A stretch of DNA of 42,448 nucleotides from Nemertoderma westbladi (lineage: Eukaryota > Xenacoelomorpha > Nemertodermatida > Nemertodermatidae). Each line of letters begins with the position of its first letter. The stretch's first letter is position 1. The notes under the pieces are model-generated. The model had not been told where the DNA came from. It saw only the letters and a program-made list of their open reading frames with translations, and did no database searches. The position numbers and the translations under genes are program-made. Below, in pieces: positions 1 to 13,793 of the stretch. The stretch is taken from assembly GCA_032718475.1 (NCBI GenBank), contig JAUCBJ010005154.1, positions 1 to 42,448 of the forward strand. Direction: 5' to 3'.

Positions 1-365
1 GGGGTGTGGTGTGGTGGAGGCCGCCAGAAAATGCGATTTATTGATTAATATTTTATATTAGGTATATATTAGTCAGTCATATATTGGTTGTAGTGGCTAG
101 AGAACTCGCTACGGGGAGAAAATATTGGAAAAACTTATAGAACGTGTTAATAATGTAATAAGAAAATAAATAGTGGTAAATAATTAAATACTAGCCCAAC
201 TAGCATGCAGTCTCGGTACCAGAACATTTTATGACTATCCAATCATAAAGAATTTAAGAAGTTCCACCACAATTAACGTTATGTTATATAGTTACAATAA
301 AATAAATAGGGTCTGTAAATAAATAGGTTTGACAATCATCTTACAATCTATACATACTTCACATT
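1..365. other. AT-rich non-coding DNA, probably CRAT intron
   Basis: No reading frame or RNA gene is recognisable. The first 25 bases are a GT/G-rich run, and the rest is AT-rich. Because the CRAT-like terminal exon starts at 1743 on the same strand and its upstream exons are not in the window, this stretch is most simply intron; that is an inference. Confidence 0.4.
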
Positions 366-842
366 AAAATGGAAAAATATATTAATTATACAATAAAATG
401 GAACAATATATTAATTATACATTAAAATGGAAAAATATATTAATTATACAATAAAATGGAACAATATATTAATTATACATTAATATGGAAAAATATATTA
501 ATTATACAATAAAATGGAACAATATATTAATTATGCAATAAAATGGAACAATATATTAATTATACATTAAAATGGAACAAGATATTGATTATACAATAAA
601 ATGGAACAATATATTAATCATACAGTAAAATGGAACAATATATTAATTATGCAATAAAATGGAACAATATATTAATTATACATTAAAATAGAACAAGATA
701 TTGATTATACAATAAAATGGAACAATATATTAATCATACAGTAAAATGGAACAATATATTAATCATACAATAAAATGGAACAATATATTAATTATACAAT
801 AAAATGGAACTATATATTAATTATACAATAAAATGGAACAAT
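366..842. repeat. AT-rich 29/30-bp minisatellite
   Basis: About 16 tandem copies of a 29-30 bp unit. Each copy has an AAAATGGAACAATATATTAA core followed by TTATACA. Variants alternate GGAAAAATA/GGAACAATA and TTAATTATA/TTAATCATA, and some neighbouring pairs share the same variants. No conserved reading frame was seen. It probably lies in the CRAT intron. Confidence 0.9.
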
Positions 843-1064
843 TCTGACATTATTACTGGAGCTCTGCTCGGGTTCCTACAGACTACAATAAAATAATCTA
901 TACATAGTATACATTTTCTGAGATTCGTTTAAAGATTATTTTAAGTTTATGGTTGGAATCCAATAGTGTAAAAAATTAAATATAATTAATAGGCAATAAA
1001 TAATTAGTAAAATGTTTATGATAAATTTAACCGTTCGTAGTGAGGCGTTGCTAAACGGCAGTTA
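843..1064. other. Spacer between two minisatellites
   Basis: Unique AT-rich sequence between the 29/30-bp array and the 47-bp array. Nothing coding or structured was recognised. Confidence 0.4.
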
Positions 1065-1486
1065 GTTCTAGAACATCAACAGTTTACGTACCAAGTACAT
1101 GTGTTATCAATGTTCTAGACCATCAACAGTTTACGTACCAAGTACATGTGTTATCAACGTTCTAGAACATCAACAGTTTACGTACCAAGTACATGTGTTA
1201 TCAATGTTCTAGAACATCTACAGTTTACGTACCAAGTACATGTGTCATCAATGTTCTAGAACCTCTACAGTTTACGTACCAAGTACATGTGTTATCAATG
1301 TTCTAGAACATCTACAGTTTACGTACCAAGTACATGTGTTATCAATGTTCTAGAACATCTACAGTTTACGTACCAAGTACATGTGTTATCAATGTTCTAG
1401 AACCTCTACAGTTTACGTACCAAGTACATGTGTTATCAATGTTCTAGAACATCAACAGTTTACGTACCAATACATGTGTTATCAAT
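1065..1486. repeat. 47-bp minisatellite with a TTCTAGAA palindrome in most units
   Basis: Nine head-to-tail copies begin at 1065, 1112, 1159, 1206, 1253, 1300, 1347, 1394 and 1441, exactly 47 bp apart; the last has lost one base. Most units contain the palindrome GTTCTAGAAC (GTTCTAGACC in the second unit), plus TACGTA and ACATGT. TTCnnGAA is the core of heat-shock elements, but no function is shown here. The array ends about 257 bp before the CRAT terminal exon and is therefore probably intronic. Confidence 0.95.
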
Positions 1487-1742
1487 GTCGCAGTTAGAGT
1501 AAAAATACCTCCAGAAGAAGTCTATAAGTCTCGCCTTAATGCCAGCCCTTTCGAGAAATCTACCATTAGAAGATAAAGTATTAGCTCGTAAAGGTGCACG
1601 ATACCAAAAGTTTTGTTTACACCGAACCTTTCGTGGTATTTTCAATTTGAAATTATTGTTAATAATTTTAATAAAACTACATAAGTACCTTTTTGCACAT
1701 AACTTTACAGTGTTCTTAACATTCCCTTTCATATTTATTTAG

Positions 1743-2459
1743 ATTGATAATGACATTGCCGATGCATCGGAACACCTCGACGGTTTAGTGAATGAGCTTG
1801 ATGTAATAGCCCATCGATTCCCTGACTACGGACGAGAGTTCCCCAAGTCGGAGGGTTTCTCCCCGGACGCGTGGATCCAGCAGGCCTTCCAGTTGGCCTA
1901 CTACCGACGGCACGGTCGACTAACCGCCACGTACGAGACGGGTTCAACGCGTCGTTTCAAACTCGGGCGAACCGACACGATCCGGTCCGCATCAGAGTCC
2001 GCGCTGGCGTTCGCGGAGTCAATGGTTGACGCGGTACCGGTCCGTGAGAAACTCCGTCGTCTCAGAGCAGCGGTCGCCGGTCACGTTGAGTTGACGCGAT
2101 GGGCAACGGCGGGGCAGGGAGTTGACAGACACCTCCTTGGGTTGCGAAAGATCGTCTCCGAACTAGGAAGGCCCGTACCGGATGTATTCACAGACTCAGT
2201 CTACGCCCGATCCCTCAATTTTGGGTTATCGACGAGTCAGGTTCCCAGTAGATTTGAGTTGTTCTTCGGTTTCGGTCCTGCTGTTCCCAATGGTTACGGG
2301 GTCTGTTACAACCCCCAGCCTAATTCTATACTCAGTGTTATCTCGTCCAATCGTTCTTGTTCAACTACGGGCTCTGCTGCTATGGGAGATACTATCAGCC
2401 AATCATTGGTCGATATGAAGGATATGCTGATATCAGCTAATAGCAAGTCTCGGTTGTGA
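1743..2459 (+). CDS. CRAT: Carnitine O-acetyltransferase, terminal coding exon (partial gene)
   Basis: This exon encodes the C-terminal 238 residues of a choline/carnitine acyltransferase. The frame is open back to a TTTATTTAG acceptor at 1742|1743; there is no ATG at that point, so this is an internal start by splicing. Family blocks in order are FPKSEGFSPDAWIQQA, QLAYYRRHGRL, the GRTDTIRSAS block (TDT at 1971-1979), GQGVDRHLLGLR, the STS motif in LSTSQVP (2229-2237), and NGYGVCYNPQP. Carnitine enzymes carry TET/TDT where choline acetyltransferase has VDN, so carnitine is the likelier substrate, although the NPQP..IL..ISS stretch is also ChAT-like. The catalytic histidine lies in exons outside the window. 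The enzyme family moves acetyl groups between CoA and carnitine in mitochondria and peroxisomes. The final residues, SRL, match a peroxisomal PTS1. The stop is TGA at 2457-2459. The exon is GC-rich compared with its flanks. Confidence 0.87.
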   Translation: MDNDIADASEHLDGLVNELDVIAHRFPDYGREFPKSEGFSPDAWIQQAFQLAYYRRHGRLTATYETGSTRRFKLGRTDTIRSASESALAFAESMVDAVPVREKLRRLRAAVAGHVELTRWATAGQGVDRHLLGLRKIVSELGRPVPDVFTDSVYARSLNFGLSTSQVPSRFELFFGFGPAVPNGYGVCYNPQPNSILSVISSNRSCSTTGSAAMGDTISQSLVDMKDMLISANSKSRL

Positions 2460-3052
2460 GTCATACGAGCTATGACCCAAAACCAGTGATGATGCTAATA
2501 CTGATAGATAATTATGATTATACAGTATTGGGTACATTACATACAAACTGCAAACTTTGGTGATTTATGATTTATATTTAAGTTAAAAGCGTCGATTATG
2601 GGAAACGGTTTTAAATTAATTTTAATTGTAACTACAATTTTAACTTAATGTTTTATATTTACAAAAATAATAGAAACAATTAGCTGCATAAAATAATGTC
2701 CTTGTGTCAGTCTAATGAACATAAAATTAGTAAACTGATAATGTGTCGAATATGAAACACGCGAGGCAATCTGAATTCTCCTCTCTCTTGGCTATTGCCT
2801 GTATGGCAAAGGGGCGCCATACTAACTCCCAAGGATTCCCACTGTATTTTTGCTGAGTTTGCGCAAGTACTAACATCAAATGCGTCTTGTCTAGGGAACT
2901 GCGCCACTACACACTATTGTAAAATTGATTAATTATGAATCTCATTAATTACAGTTGCATTAACAGCTAAACCCCAATTCATTTAATTCATATTACCTGA
3001 CCGCGATACTCGAGCTGAATATTTATTTATTTGTACTTTCCTCCTGTTTCAC
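2460..3052. other. 3' flank of the CRAT-like gene
   Basis: AT-rich sequence that probably contains the 3' UTR. No exact AATAAA was found after the stop, so the polyadenylation site is unresolved. Short frames here lack coding character. The 33-bp satellite starts at its right edge. Confidence 0.5.
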
Positions 3053-6000
3053 TCTAACCAACATAACGGTGTACAGATAAACCAACCTAACCAACATAAC
3101 GGTGTACAGATACACCAACCTAACCAACATAACGGTGTACAGATAAACCAACCTAACCAACATAACGGTGTACAGATACACCAACCTAACCAACATAACG
3201 GTGTACAGATAAACCAACCTAACCAACATAACGGTGTACAGATACACCAACCTAACCAACATAACGGTGTACAGATACACCAACCTAACCAACATAACGG
3301 TGTACAGATAAACCAACCTAACCAACATAACGGTGTACAGATACACCAACCTAACCAACATAACGGTGTACAGATAAACCAACCTAACCAACATAACGGT
3401 GTACAGATACACCAACCTAACCAACATAACGGTGTACAGATAAACCAACCTAACCAACATAACGGTGTACAGATACACCAACCTAACCAACATAACGGTG
3501 TACAGATACACCAACCTAACCAACATAACGGTGTACAGATACACCAACCTAACCAACATAACGGTGTACAGATACACTAACCTAACCAACAAAACGGTGT
3601 ACAGATACACCAACCTAACCAACATAACGGTGTACAGATACACCAACCTAACCAACGTAACGGTGTACAGATACACCAACCTAACCAACGTAACGGTGTA
3701 CAGATACACCAACCCAACCAACGTAACGGTGTACAGATAAACCAACCTAACCAACATAACGTTGTACAGATACACCAACCTAACCAACATAACGGTGTAC
3801 AGATAAACCAACCTATCCAACATAACGGTGTACAAATAAACCAACCTAACCAACATAACGGTGTACAGATACACCAACCTAACCAACATAACGGTGTACA
3901 GATAAACCAACCTAACCAACATAACGGTGTACAGATAAACCAACCTAACCAACATAACGGTGTACAGATACACCAACCTAACAAACATAACGGTGTACAA
4001 ATACACCAACCTAACGGTGTACAGATAAACCAACCTAACCAACATAACGGTGTACAGATACACCAACCTAACCAACGTAACGGTGTACAGATACACCAAC
4101 CTAACCAACATAACGGTGTACAGATAAACCAACCTAACCAACATAACGGTGTACAGATACACCAACCTAACAAACATAACGGTGTACAGATACACCAACC
4201 TAACGGTGTACAGATAAACCAACCTAACCAACATAACGGTGTACAGATAAACCAACCTAACCAACATTACGGTGTACAGATAAACCAACCTAACCAACAT
4301 AACGGTGTACAGATACACCAACCTAACCAACATAACGGTGTACAGATAAACCAACCTAACCAACATAACGGTGTACAGATACACCAACCTAACCAACATA
4401 ACGGTGTACAGATACACCAACCTAACCAACATAACGGTGTACAGATACACCAACCTAACCAACATAACGGTGTACAGATACACTAACCTAACCAACAAAA
4501 CGGTGTACAGATACACCAACCTAACCAACATAACGGTGTACAGATACACCAACCTAACCAACGTAACGGTGTACAGATACACCAACCTAACCAACGTAAC
4601 GGTGTACAGATACACCAACCCAACCAACGTAACGGTGTACAGATAAACCAACCTAACCAACATAACGTTGTACAGATACACCAACCTAACCAACATAACG
4701 GTGTACAGATAAACCAACCTATCCAACATAACGGTGTACAAATAAACCAACCTAACCAACATAACGGTGTACAGATACACCAACCTAACCAACATAACGG
4801 TGTACAGATAAACCAACCTAACCAACATAACGGTGTACAGATAAACCAACCTAACCAACATAACGGTGTACAGATACACCAACCTAACAAACATAACGGT
4901 GTACAAATACACCAACCTAACGGTGTACAGATAAACCAACCTAACCAACATAACGGTGTACAGATACACCAACCTAACCAACGTAACGGTGTACAGATAC
5001 ACCAACCTAACCAACATAACGGTGTACAGATAAACCAACCTAACCAACATAACGGTGTACAGATACACCAACCTAACAAACATAACGGTGTACAGATACA
5101 CCAACCTAACGGTGTACAGATAAACCAACCTAACCAACATAACGGTGTACAGATAAACCAACCTAACCAACATTACGGTGTACAGATAAACCAACCTAAC
5201 CAACATAACGGTGTACAGATACACCAACCTAACAAACATAACGGTGTACAGATACACCAACCTAACGGTGTACAGATAAACCAACCTAACCAAAGTAACG
5301 GTGTAAAGATACACCAACCTAACCAACATAACGGTGTACAGATACACCAACCTTACGGTGTACAGATAAACCAACCTAACCAACGTAACGGTGTACAGAC
5401 ACACCAACCTAACCAATATAACGGTGTACAGATAAACCAACCTAACCAACATAACGGTGTACAGATACACCAACCTAACCAACATAACGGTGTACAGATA
5501 CACCAACCTAACCAACGTAACGGTGTACAGATACACCAACCTAACCAACATAACGGTGTACAGATACACCAACCTAACCAACATAACGGTGTACAGATAC
5601 ACAACCTAACCAACATAACGGTGTACAGATACACCAACCTAACCAACATAACGGTGTACAGATACACCAACCTAACCAACATAACGGTGTACAGATACAC
5701 CAATCTAACCAACATAACGGTGTACAGATACACCAACCTAACCAACATAACGGTGTACAGATACACCAACCTAACCAACATAACGGTGTACAAATACACC
5801 AACCTAACCAACAAAACGGTGTACAGATACACCAACCTAACCAACATAACGGTGTACAGATACACCAACCTAACCAACATAACGGTGTACAGATACACCA
5901 ACCTAACCAACGTAACGGTGTACAGATACACCAACCTAACGGTGTACAGATAAACCAACCTAACCAACATAATGGTGTACAGATACACCAACCTAACCAA

Positions 6001-9000
6001 CGTAACGGTGTACAGATACACCAACCTAACCAACATAACGGTGTACAGATAAACCAACCTAACCAACGTAACGGTGTACAGATACACCAACCTAACCAAC
6101 ATAACGGTGTACAGATAAACCAAACTAACCAACATAACGGTGTACAGATAAACCAACCAAACCAACATAACGGTGTACGGTACAGATACACCAACCTAAC
6201 CAACGTAACGGTGTACAGATAAACCAAACTAACCAACATAACGGTGTACAGATAAACCAACCAAACCAACATAACGGTGTACGGTACAGATACACCAACC
6301 TAACCAACGTAACGGTGTACAGATACACCAACCTAACCAACATAACGGTGTACAGATAAAACAACCTATCCAACATAACGACCAACATAACGGTGTACAG
6401 ATACACCAACCTAACCAACATAACGGTGTACAGATAATCCAACCTAACCAACATAACGGTGTACAGATACACCAACCTAACCAACGTAACGGTGTACAGA
6501 TACACCAACCTAACCAACATAACGGTGTACAGATACACCAACCTAACCAACGTAACGGTGTACATACAGATACACCAACCTAACCAACATAACGGTATAC
6601 AGATACACCAACCTAACCAACGTAACGGTGTACAGATACACCAACGTAACGGTGTACAGATACACCAACCTAACCAACATAACGGTGTACAGATACACCA
6701 ACCTAACCAACATAACGGTGTACAGATACACCAACCTGACGGTGTACAGATAAACCAACCCAACCAAAGTATCGGTGTAAAGATACACCAACCTAACCAA
6801 CATAACGGTGTACAGATACACCAACCTAACGGTGTACAGATAAACCAACCTAACCAACGTAACGGTGTACAGACACACCAACCTAACCAATATAACGGTG
6901 TACAGATAAACCAACCTAACCAACATAACGGTGTACAGATACACCAACCTAACCAACATAACGGTGTACAGATGCACCAACCTAACCAACATAACGGTGT
7001 ACAGATACACCAACCTAACCAACATAACGGTGTACATATACACCAACCTAACCAACATAACGGTGTACAGATACACCAACCTAACCAACATAACGGTGTA
7101 CAGATACACCAACCTAACCAACATAACGGTGTACAGATACACCAACCTAACCAACAAAACAGTGTACAGATACACCAACCTAACCAACATAACGGTGTAC
7201 AGATACACCAACCTAATCAACATAACGGTGTACAGATACACCAACCTAACCAACGTAACGGTGTACAGATACACCAACCTAACCAACATAACGGTGTACA
7301 GATAAACCAACCTAACCAACGTAACGGTGTACAGATACACCAACCTAACCAACGTAACGGTGTACAGATAAACCAACCTAACCAACATAACGGTGTACAG
7401 ATAAACCAACCTAACCAACATAACGGTGTACAGATACACCAACCTAACCAACGTAACGGTGTACAGATACACCAACCTGACCAACATAACGGTGTACAGA
7501 TAAACCAACCTATCCAACATAACGACCAACATAACGGTGTACAGATACACCAACCTAACCAACATAACGGTGTACAGATAAACCAACCTAACCAACATAA
7601 CGGTGTACAGATACACCAACCTAACCAACGTAACGGTGTACAGACACCAACCTAACCAACATAACGGTGTACAGATACACCAACCTAACCAACATAACGG
7701 TGTACAGATACACAAACCTAACCAACATAACGGTGTACAGATACACCAACCTAACCAACGTAACGGTGTACAGATACACCAACCTGACCAACATAACGGT
7801 GTACAGATAAACCAACCTATCCAACATAACGACCAACATAACGGTGTACAGATACACCAACCTAACCAAAATAACGGTGTACAGATAAACCAACCTAACC
7901 AACATAACGGTGTACAGATACACCAACCTAACCAACGTAACGGTGTACAGACACCAACCTAACCAACATAACGGTGTACAGATACACCAACCTAACCAAC
8001 ATAACGGTGTACAGATACACAAACCTAACCAACATAACGGTGTACAGATAAACCAACCTAACCAACATAACGGTGTACAGATACACCAACCTAACCAACG
8101 TAACGGTGTACAGATACACCAACCTAACCAACATAACGGTGTACAGATAAACCAAACTAACCAACATAACGGTGTACAGATACACCAACCTAACCAACAT
8201 AACGGTGTACAGATAAACCAACCTAACCAACATAACGGTGTACAGATACACCAACCTAACCAACATAACGGTGTACAGATAAACCAAACTAACCAACATA
8301 ACGGTGTACAGATACACCAACCTAACCAACGTAACGGTGTACAGATACACCAACCTAACCAACATAACGGTGTACAGATAAACCAACCTAACCAACGTAA
8401 CGGTGTACAGATACACCAACCTAACCAACGTAACGGTGTACAGATAAACCAACCTAACCAACATAACGGTGTACAGATACACAAACCTAACCAACATAAC
8501 GGTGTACAGATACACCAACCTAACCAACGTAACGGTGTACAGATACACCAACCTGACCAACATAACGGTGTACAGATAAACCAACCTATCCAACATAACG
8601 ACCAACATAACGGTGTACAGATACACCAACCTAACCAAAATAACGGTGTACAGATAAACCAACCTAACCAACATAACGGTGTACAGATACACCAACCTAA
8701 CCAACATAACGGTGTACAGATACACCAACCTAACCAACATAACGGTGTACAAATACACCAACCTAACCAACAAAACGGTGTACAGATACACCAACCTAAC
8801 CAACATAACGGTGTACAGATACACCAACCTAACCAACATAACGGTGTACAGATACACCAACCTAACCAACATAACGGTGTACAGATACACCAACCTAACC
8901 AACGTAACGGTGTACAGATACACCAACCTAACGGTGTACAGATAAACCAACCTAACCAACATAATGGTGTACAGATACACCAACCTAACCAACGTAACGG

Positions 9001-12000
9001 TGTACAGATACACCAACCTAACCAACATAACGGTGTACAGATAAACCAACCTAACCAACGTAACGGTGTACAGATACACCAACCTAACCAACATAACGGT
9101 GTACAGATAAACCAAACTAACCAACATAACGGTGTACAGATAAACCAACCAAACCAACATAACGGTGTACGGTACAGATACACCAACCTAACCAACGTAA
9201 CGGTGTACAGATAAACCAAACTAACCAACATAACGGTGTACAGATAAACCAACCAAACCAACATAACGGTGTACGGTACAGATACACCAACCTAACCAAC
9301 GTAACGGTGTACAGATACACCAACCTAACCAACATAACGGTGTACAGATAAAACAACCTATCCAACATAACGACCAACATAACGGTGTACAGATACACCA
9401 ACCTAACCAACATAACGGTGTACAGATAATCCAACCTAACCAACATAACGGTGTACAGATACACCAACCTAACCAACGTAACGGTGTACAGATACACCAA
9501 CCTAACCAACATAACGGTGTACAGATACACCAACCTAACCAACGTAACGGTGTACATACAGATACACCAACCTAACCAACATAACGGTATACAGATACAC
9601 CAACCTAACCAACGTAACGGTGTACAGATACACCAACGTAACGGTGTACAGATACACCAACCTAACCAACATAACGGTGTACAGATACACCAACCTAACC
9701 AACATAACGGTGTACAGATACACCAACCTGACGGTGTACAGATAAACCAACCTAACCAAAGTATCGGTGTAATGATACACCAACCTAACCAACATAACGG
9801 TGTACAGATACACCAACCTAACGGTGTACAGATAAACCAACCTAACCAACGTAACGGTGTACAGACACACCAACCTAACCAATATAACGGTGTACAGATA
9901 AACCAACCTAACCAACATAACGGTGTACAGATACACCAACCTAACCAACATAACGGTGTACAGATGCACCAACCTAACCAACATAACGGTGTACAGATAC
10001 ACCAACCTAACCAACATAACGGTGTACATATACACCAACCTAACCAACATAACGGTGTACAGATACACCAACCTAACCAACATAACGGTGTACAGATACA
10101 CCAACCTAACCAACATAACGGTGTACAGATACACCAACCTAACCAACAATACAGTGTACAGATACACCAACCTAACCAACATAACGGTGTACAGATACAC
10201 CAACCTAATCAACATAACGGTGTACAGATACACCAACCTAACCAACGTAACGGTGTACAGATACACCAACCTAACCAACATAACGGTGTACAGATAAACC
10301 AACCTAACCAACGTAACGGTGTACAGATACACCAACCTAACCAACGTAACGGTGTACAGATAAACCAACCTAACCAACATAACGGTGTACAGATAAACCA
10401 ACCTAACCAACATAACGGTGTACAGATACACCAACCTAACCAACGTAACGGTGTACAGATACACCAACCTGACCAACATAACGGTGTACAGATAAACCAA
10501 CCTATCCAACATAACGACCAACATAACGGTGTACAGATACACCAACCTAACCAACATAACGGTGTACAGATAAACCAACCTAACCAACATAACGGTGTAC
10601 AGATACACCAACCTAACCAACGTAACGGTGTACAGACACCAACCTAACCAACATAACGGTGTACAGATACACCAACATAACCAACATAACGGTGTACAGA
10701 TACACAAACCTAACCAACATAACGGTGTACAGATACACCAACCTAACCAACGTAACGGTGTACAGATACACCAACCTGACCAACATAACGGTGTACAGAT
10801 AAACCAACCTATCCAACATAACGACCAACATAACGGTGTACAGATACACCAACCTAACCAAAATAACGGTGTACAGATAAACCAACCTAACCAACATAAC
10901 GGTGTACAGATACACCAACCTAACCAACGTAACGGTGTACAGACACCAACCTAACCAACATAACGGTGTACAGATACACCAACCTAACCAACATAACGGT
11001 GTACAGATACACAAACCTAACCAACATAACGGTGTACAGATAAACCAACCTAACCAACATAACGGTGTACAGATACACCAACCTAACCAACGTAACGGTG
11101 TACAGATACACCAACCTAACCAACATAACGGTGTACAGATAAACCAAACTAACCAACATAACGGTGTACAGATACACCAACCTAACCAACATAACGGTGT
11201 ACAGATAAACCAACCTAACCAACATAACGGTGTACAGATACACCAACCTAACCAACATAACGGTGTACAGATAAACCAAACTAACCAACATAACGGTGTA
11301 CAGATACACCAACCTAACCAACGTAACGGTGTACAGATACACCAACCTAACCAACATAACGGTGTACAGATAAACCAACCTAACCAACGTAACGGTGTAC
11401 AGATACACCAACCTAACCAACGTAACGGTGTACAGATAAACCAACCTAACCAACATAACGGTGTACAGATACACAAACCTAACCAACATAACGGTGTACA
11501 GATACACCAACCTAACCAACGTAACGGTGTACAGATACACCAACCTGACCAACATAACGGTGTACAGATAAACCAACCTATCCAACATAACGACCAACAT
11601 AACGGTGTACAGATACACCAACCTAACCAAATTAACGGTGTACAGATAAACCAACCTAACCAACATAACGGTGTACAGATACACCAACCTAACCAACGTA
11701 ACGGTGTACAGACACCAACCTAACCAACATAACGGTGTACAGATACACCAACCTAACCAACATAACGGTGTACAGATACACAAACCTAACCAACATAACG
11801 GTGTACAGATAAACCAACCTAACCAACATAACGGTGTACAGATACACCAACCTAACCAACGTAACGGTGTACAGATACACCAACCTAACCAACATAACGG
11901 TGTACAGATAAACCAAACTAACCAACATAACGGTGTACAGATAAACCAACCTAACCAACATAACGGTGTACAGATACACCAACCTAACCAACGTAACGGT

Positions 12001-12092
12001 GTACAGATACACTAACCTAACCAACGTAACGGTGTACAGATACACCAACCTAACCAACATAACGGTGTACAGATACACCAACCTAACCAACA
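3053..12092. repeat. 9 kb satellite of 33-bp units with higher-order structure
   Basis: Roughly 270 tandem units of 33 bp. Each contains GGTGTACAGATA followed by MACCAACCTAACC and CAACATAAC. Recurrent point variants are CATAAC/CGTAAC and ATACACC/ATAAACC. Shortened 24-bp units lack nine bases, and rarer units carry small insertions or 1-2 base deletions. Nested higher-order repeats are visible. A block around 3465 recurs at 4371 (906 bp). A block around 6125-7715 recurs at 9117-10707 (2992 bp). Smaller copies lie 307 bp (7603/7910 and 10595/10902) and 769 bp (10902/11671) apart. Because 33 is divisible by three and the unit lacks stops in four frames, long frames (up to 859 codons on the minus strand, 3023-5602) arise as artefacts. 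Confidence 0.97.
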
Positions 12093-13793
12093 TGTTTTAA
12101 AACTATTATTGTTAACGTTTTGTCTGTGTCTATTGTCAGTCTGTCTGTCTGTCCAATTGTCAGTTGACGAGGCTCTAATATTATAATTCAGTAAATATTT
12201 TCATTTCATAGCCTAGTTTATCTTATATAATATTCTGATAACTAAATAGAGAATAGAGTCACAGCGAAGTATGAAAAGTTGAATCTTATTTTTTTCCTTC
12301 GGATACTCTTACCGGATCCAGATGAAACTTTCGATAATAATAATAATTAGAAGTAATAATTAAAGATAAGTAAGTAATAAACATTTCAATTGTTGCTGAT
12401 ACTGTACAAAATCAGTCCAGTAACTATGGGTATATACGACATGTCAAAATGTAGTTTTTTTAACGCTCTTTCACGTGGTATGCTTTTTATGCTGAACTGA
12501 AACCATGTCTTTCGCTCAGAACTTTCAAAAGGTGACCGAACGTAAAAATAATTTTTCAATAAATAATAAACATTTCAATTATTGCTGATACAATATCACT
12601 CTAGTATGTATATGACATGTCAAAATGTGGCATTTTTAAAGGTCTTTCACATGGTATACCTCTTAAACTGGTACAACTTAAAGCCACTCTGTCCACAGTA
12701 AATATATGGAAGCAAAACCACAAGTGGCATAAGTTACCCCACTTGACATTTTCACTTCACAAACACAACCAACGCAGTACAGAAATTATTACCACTTAAA
12801 TTTTGAAATTGGCCTAAGATACCCCACACCACGGTAATTCTCGAGATAATTAAGAATATGTAAGATCTTCTTAACATGTTGAGCTCAATATCCATTGCTC
12901 TCGAACACACTTCAGCCACGTTGTTGCTTTTCATTATTATCAACAAAATCAACTAGAGTTTGTTATTGATTGCTTATTACAGTAGTTGTAACCCAGAATC
13001 AATGCTCTACTGTACCATTCAGCTGAATGGATTTGAGCAATTACTAAGTTACAGAGTGAGCTCTCTCTGACCATAGGCAAATAACATTTTACCCAGCTGA
13101 TAGCTCCTTCCCTCAGAATACAACACAACTCTTGCCCTGGATTCAATGAAAGTGAATGTCTATTACGTACAGAAGGTTCCTGGGAAATCTGGCCTCCTGA
13201 ATGACTTTTTAGTTATACAGTAGTGTACAGGTACAGTTGAGCGCTTGAAAAATGGAATTTTTTTTAAATTTACTATGAACATATTATTCTATTGTTAGTT
13301 GGTCATGGTCACCGGGTTTTACAAACGACGACAATGGAATCACTGATACTGATATGTGGAGGGTAGGTCAAAGGTTAGAATAATACGTATATATATAATA
13401 CGAATAATAATATTGGAAATTGGACTTTTGTAAACAACCTACTGTTGCCATGTTAAAATGTGACATAATTATGTTGAAAAGTTGGTTCCCCTTAAAAAAT
13501 GAAAGGTTTGGTAATTATCTACACCTGTGCCAATTATGATACTTACATCAACCTCACTATTGGAGTTCAGCGACTTAACGAAAGCTACTACTGGATGTTC
13601 GGATTGAATAAATAAAATTAATGTGTTCATGGTTTCTTAGTAACACTTAATCTATGTAATTTCTAGAACGCAGTTAGTTTTTCAAAATCTATGTAATATT
13701 TTATGAAACAGTATGTAGGCTGAGAAACGAGAAGTAATGAGCAAACAACTATGCCCACTGTAAAAACCTTGGGGAAAATGTAACTTGGAAAAA
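12093..13793. other. Non-coding spacer with a diverged direct duplication
   Basis: Mostly AT-rich. A segment beginning with AATAAACATTTCAATT near 12377 recurs near 12564 about 187 bp later. The copies share GACATGTCAAAATGT at about 12438 and 12613 and CTTTCACRTGGTAT downstream, so this is an old tandem duplication. A short CTGT run lies at 12136-12153. No convincing exon was found. Confidence 0.55.

Noticed and set aside
1539-1742. Plus-strand 67-codon frame before the CRAT exon
   Set aside because: Starts just after the minisatellite and ends at the splice acceptor in AT-rich sequence; no similarity to the acyltransferase family.
3023-5602. 859-codon minus-strand frame and many other long frames within 3053-12092
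   Set aside because: The 33-bp unit is divisible by three and lacks stops in four frames, so frames stay open by arithmetic. They end where units carry 1-2 base indels (for example near 5601 and 7645), with no sign that any frame is protected.
3053-12092. CRISPR-like array or telomere
   Set aside because: There are no unique spacers; units abut directly. The CCTAACC core resembles telomeric CCTAA repeats only over about nine bases of each 33-bp unit.
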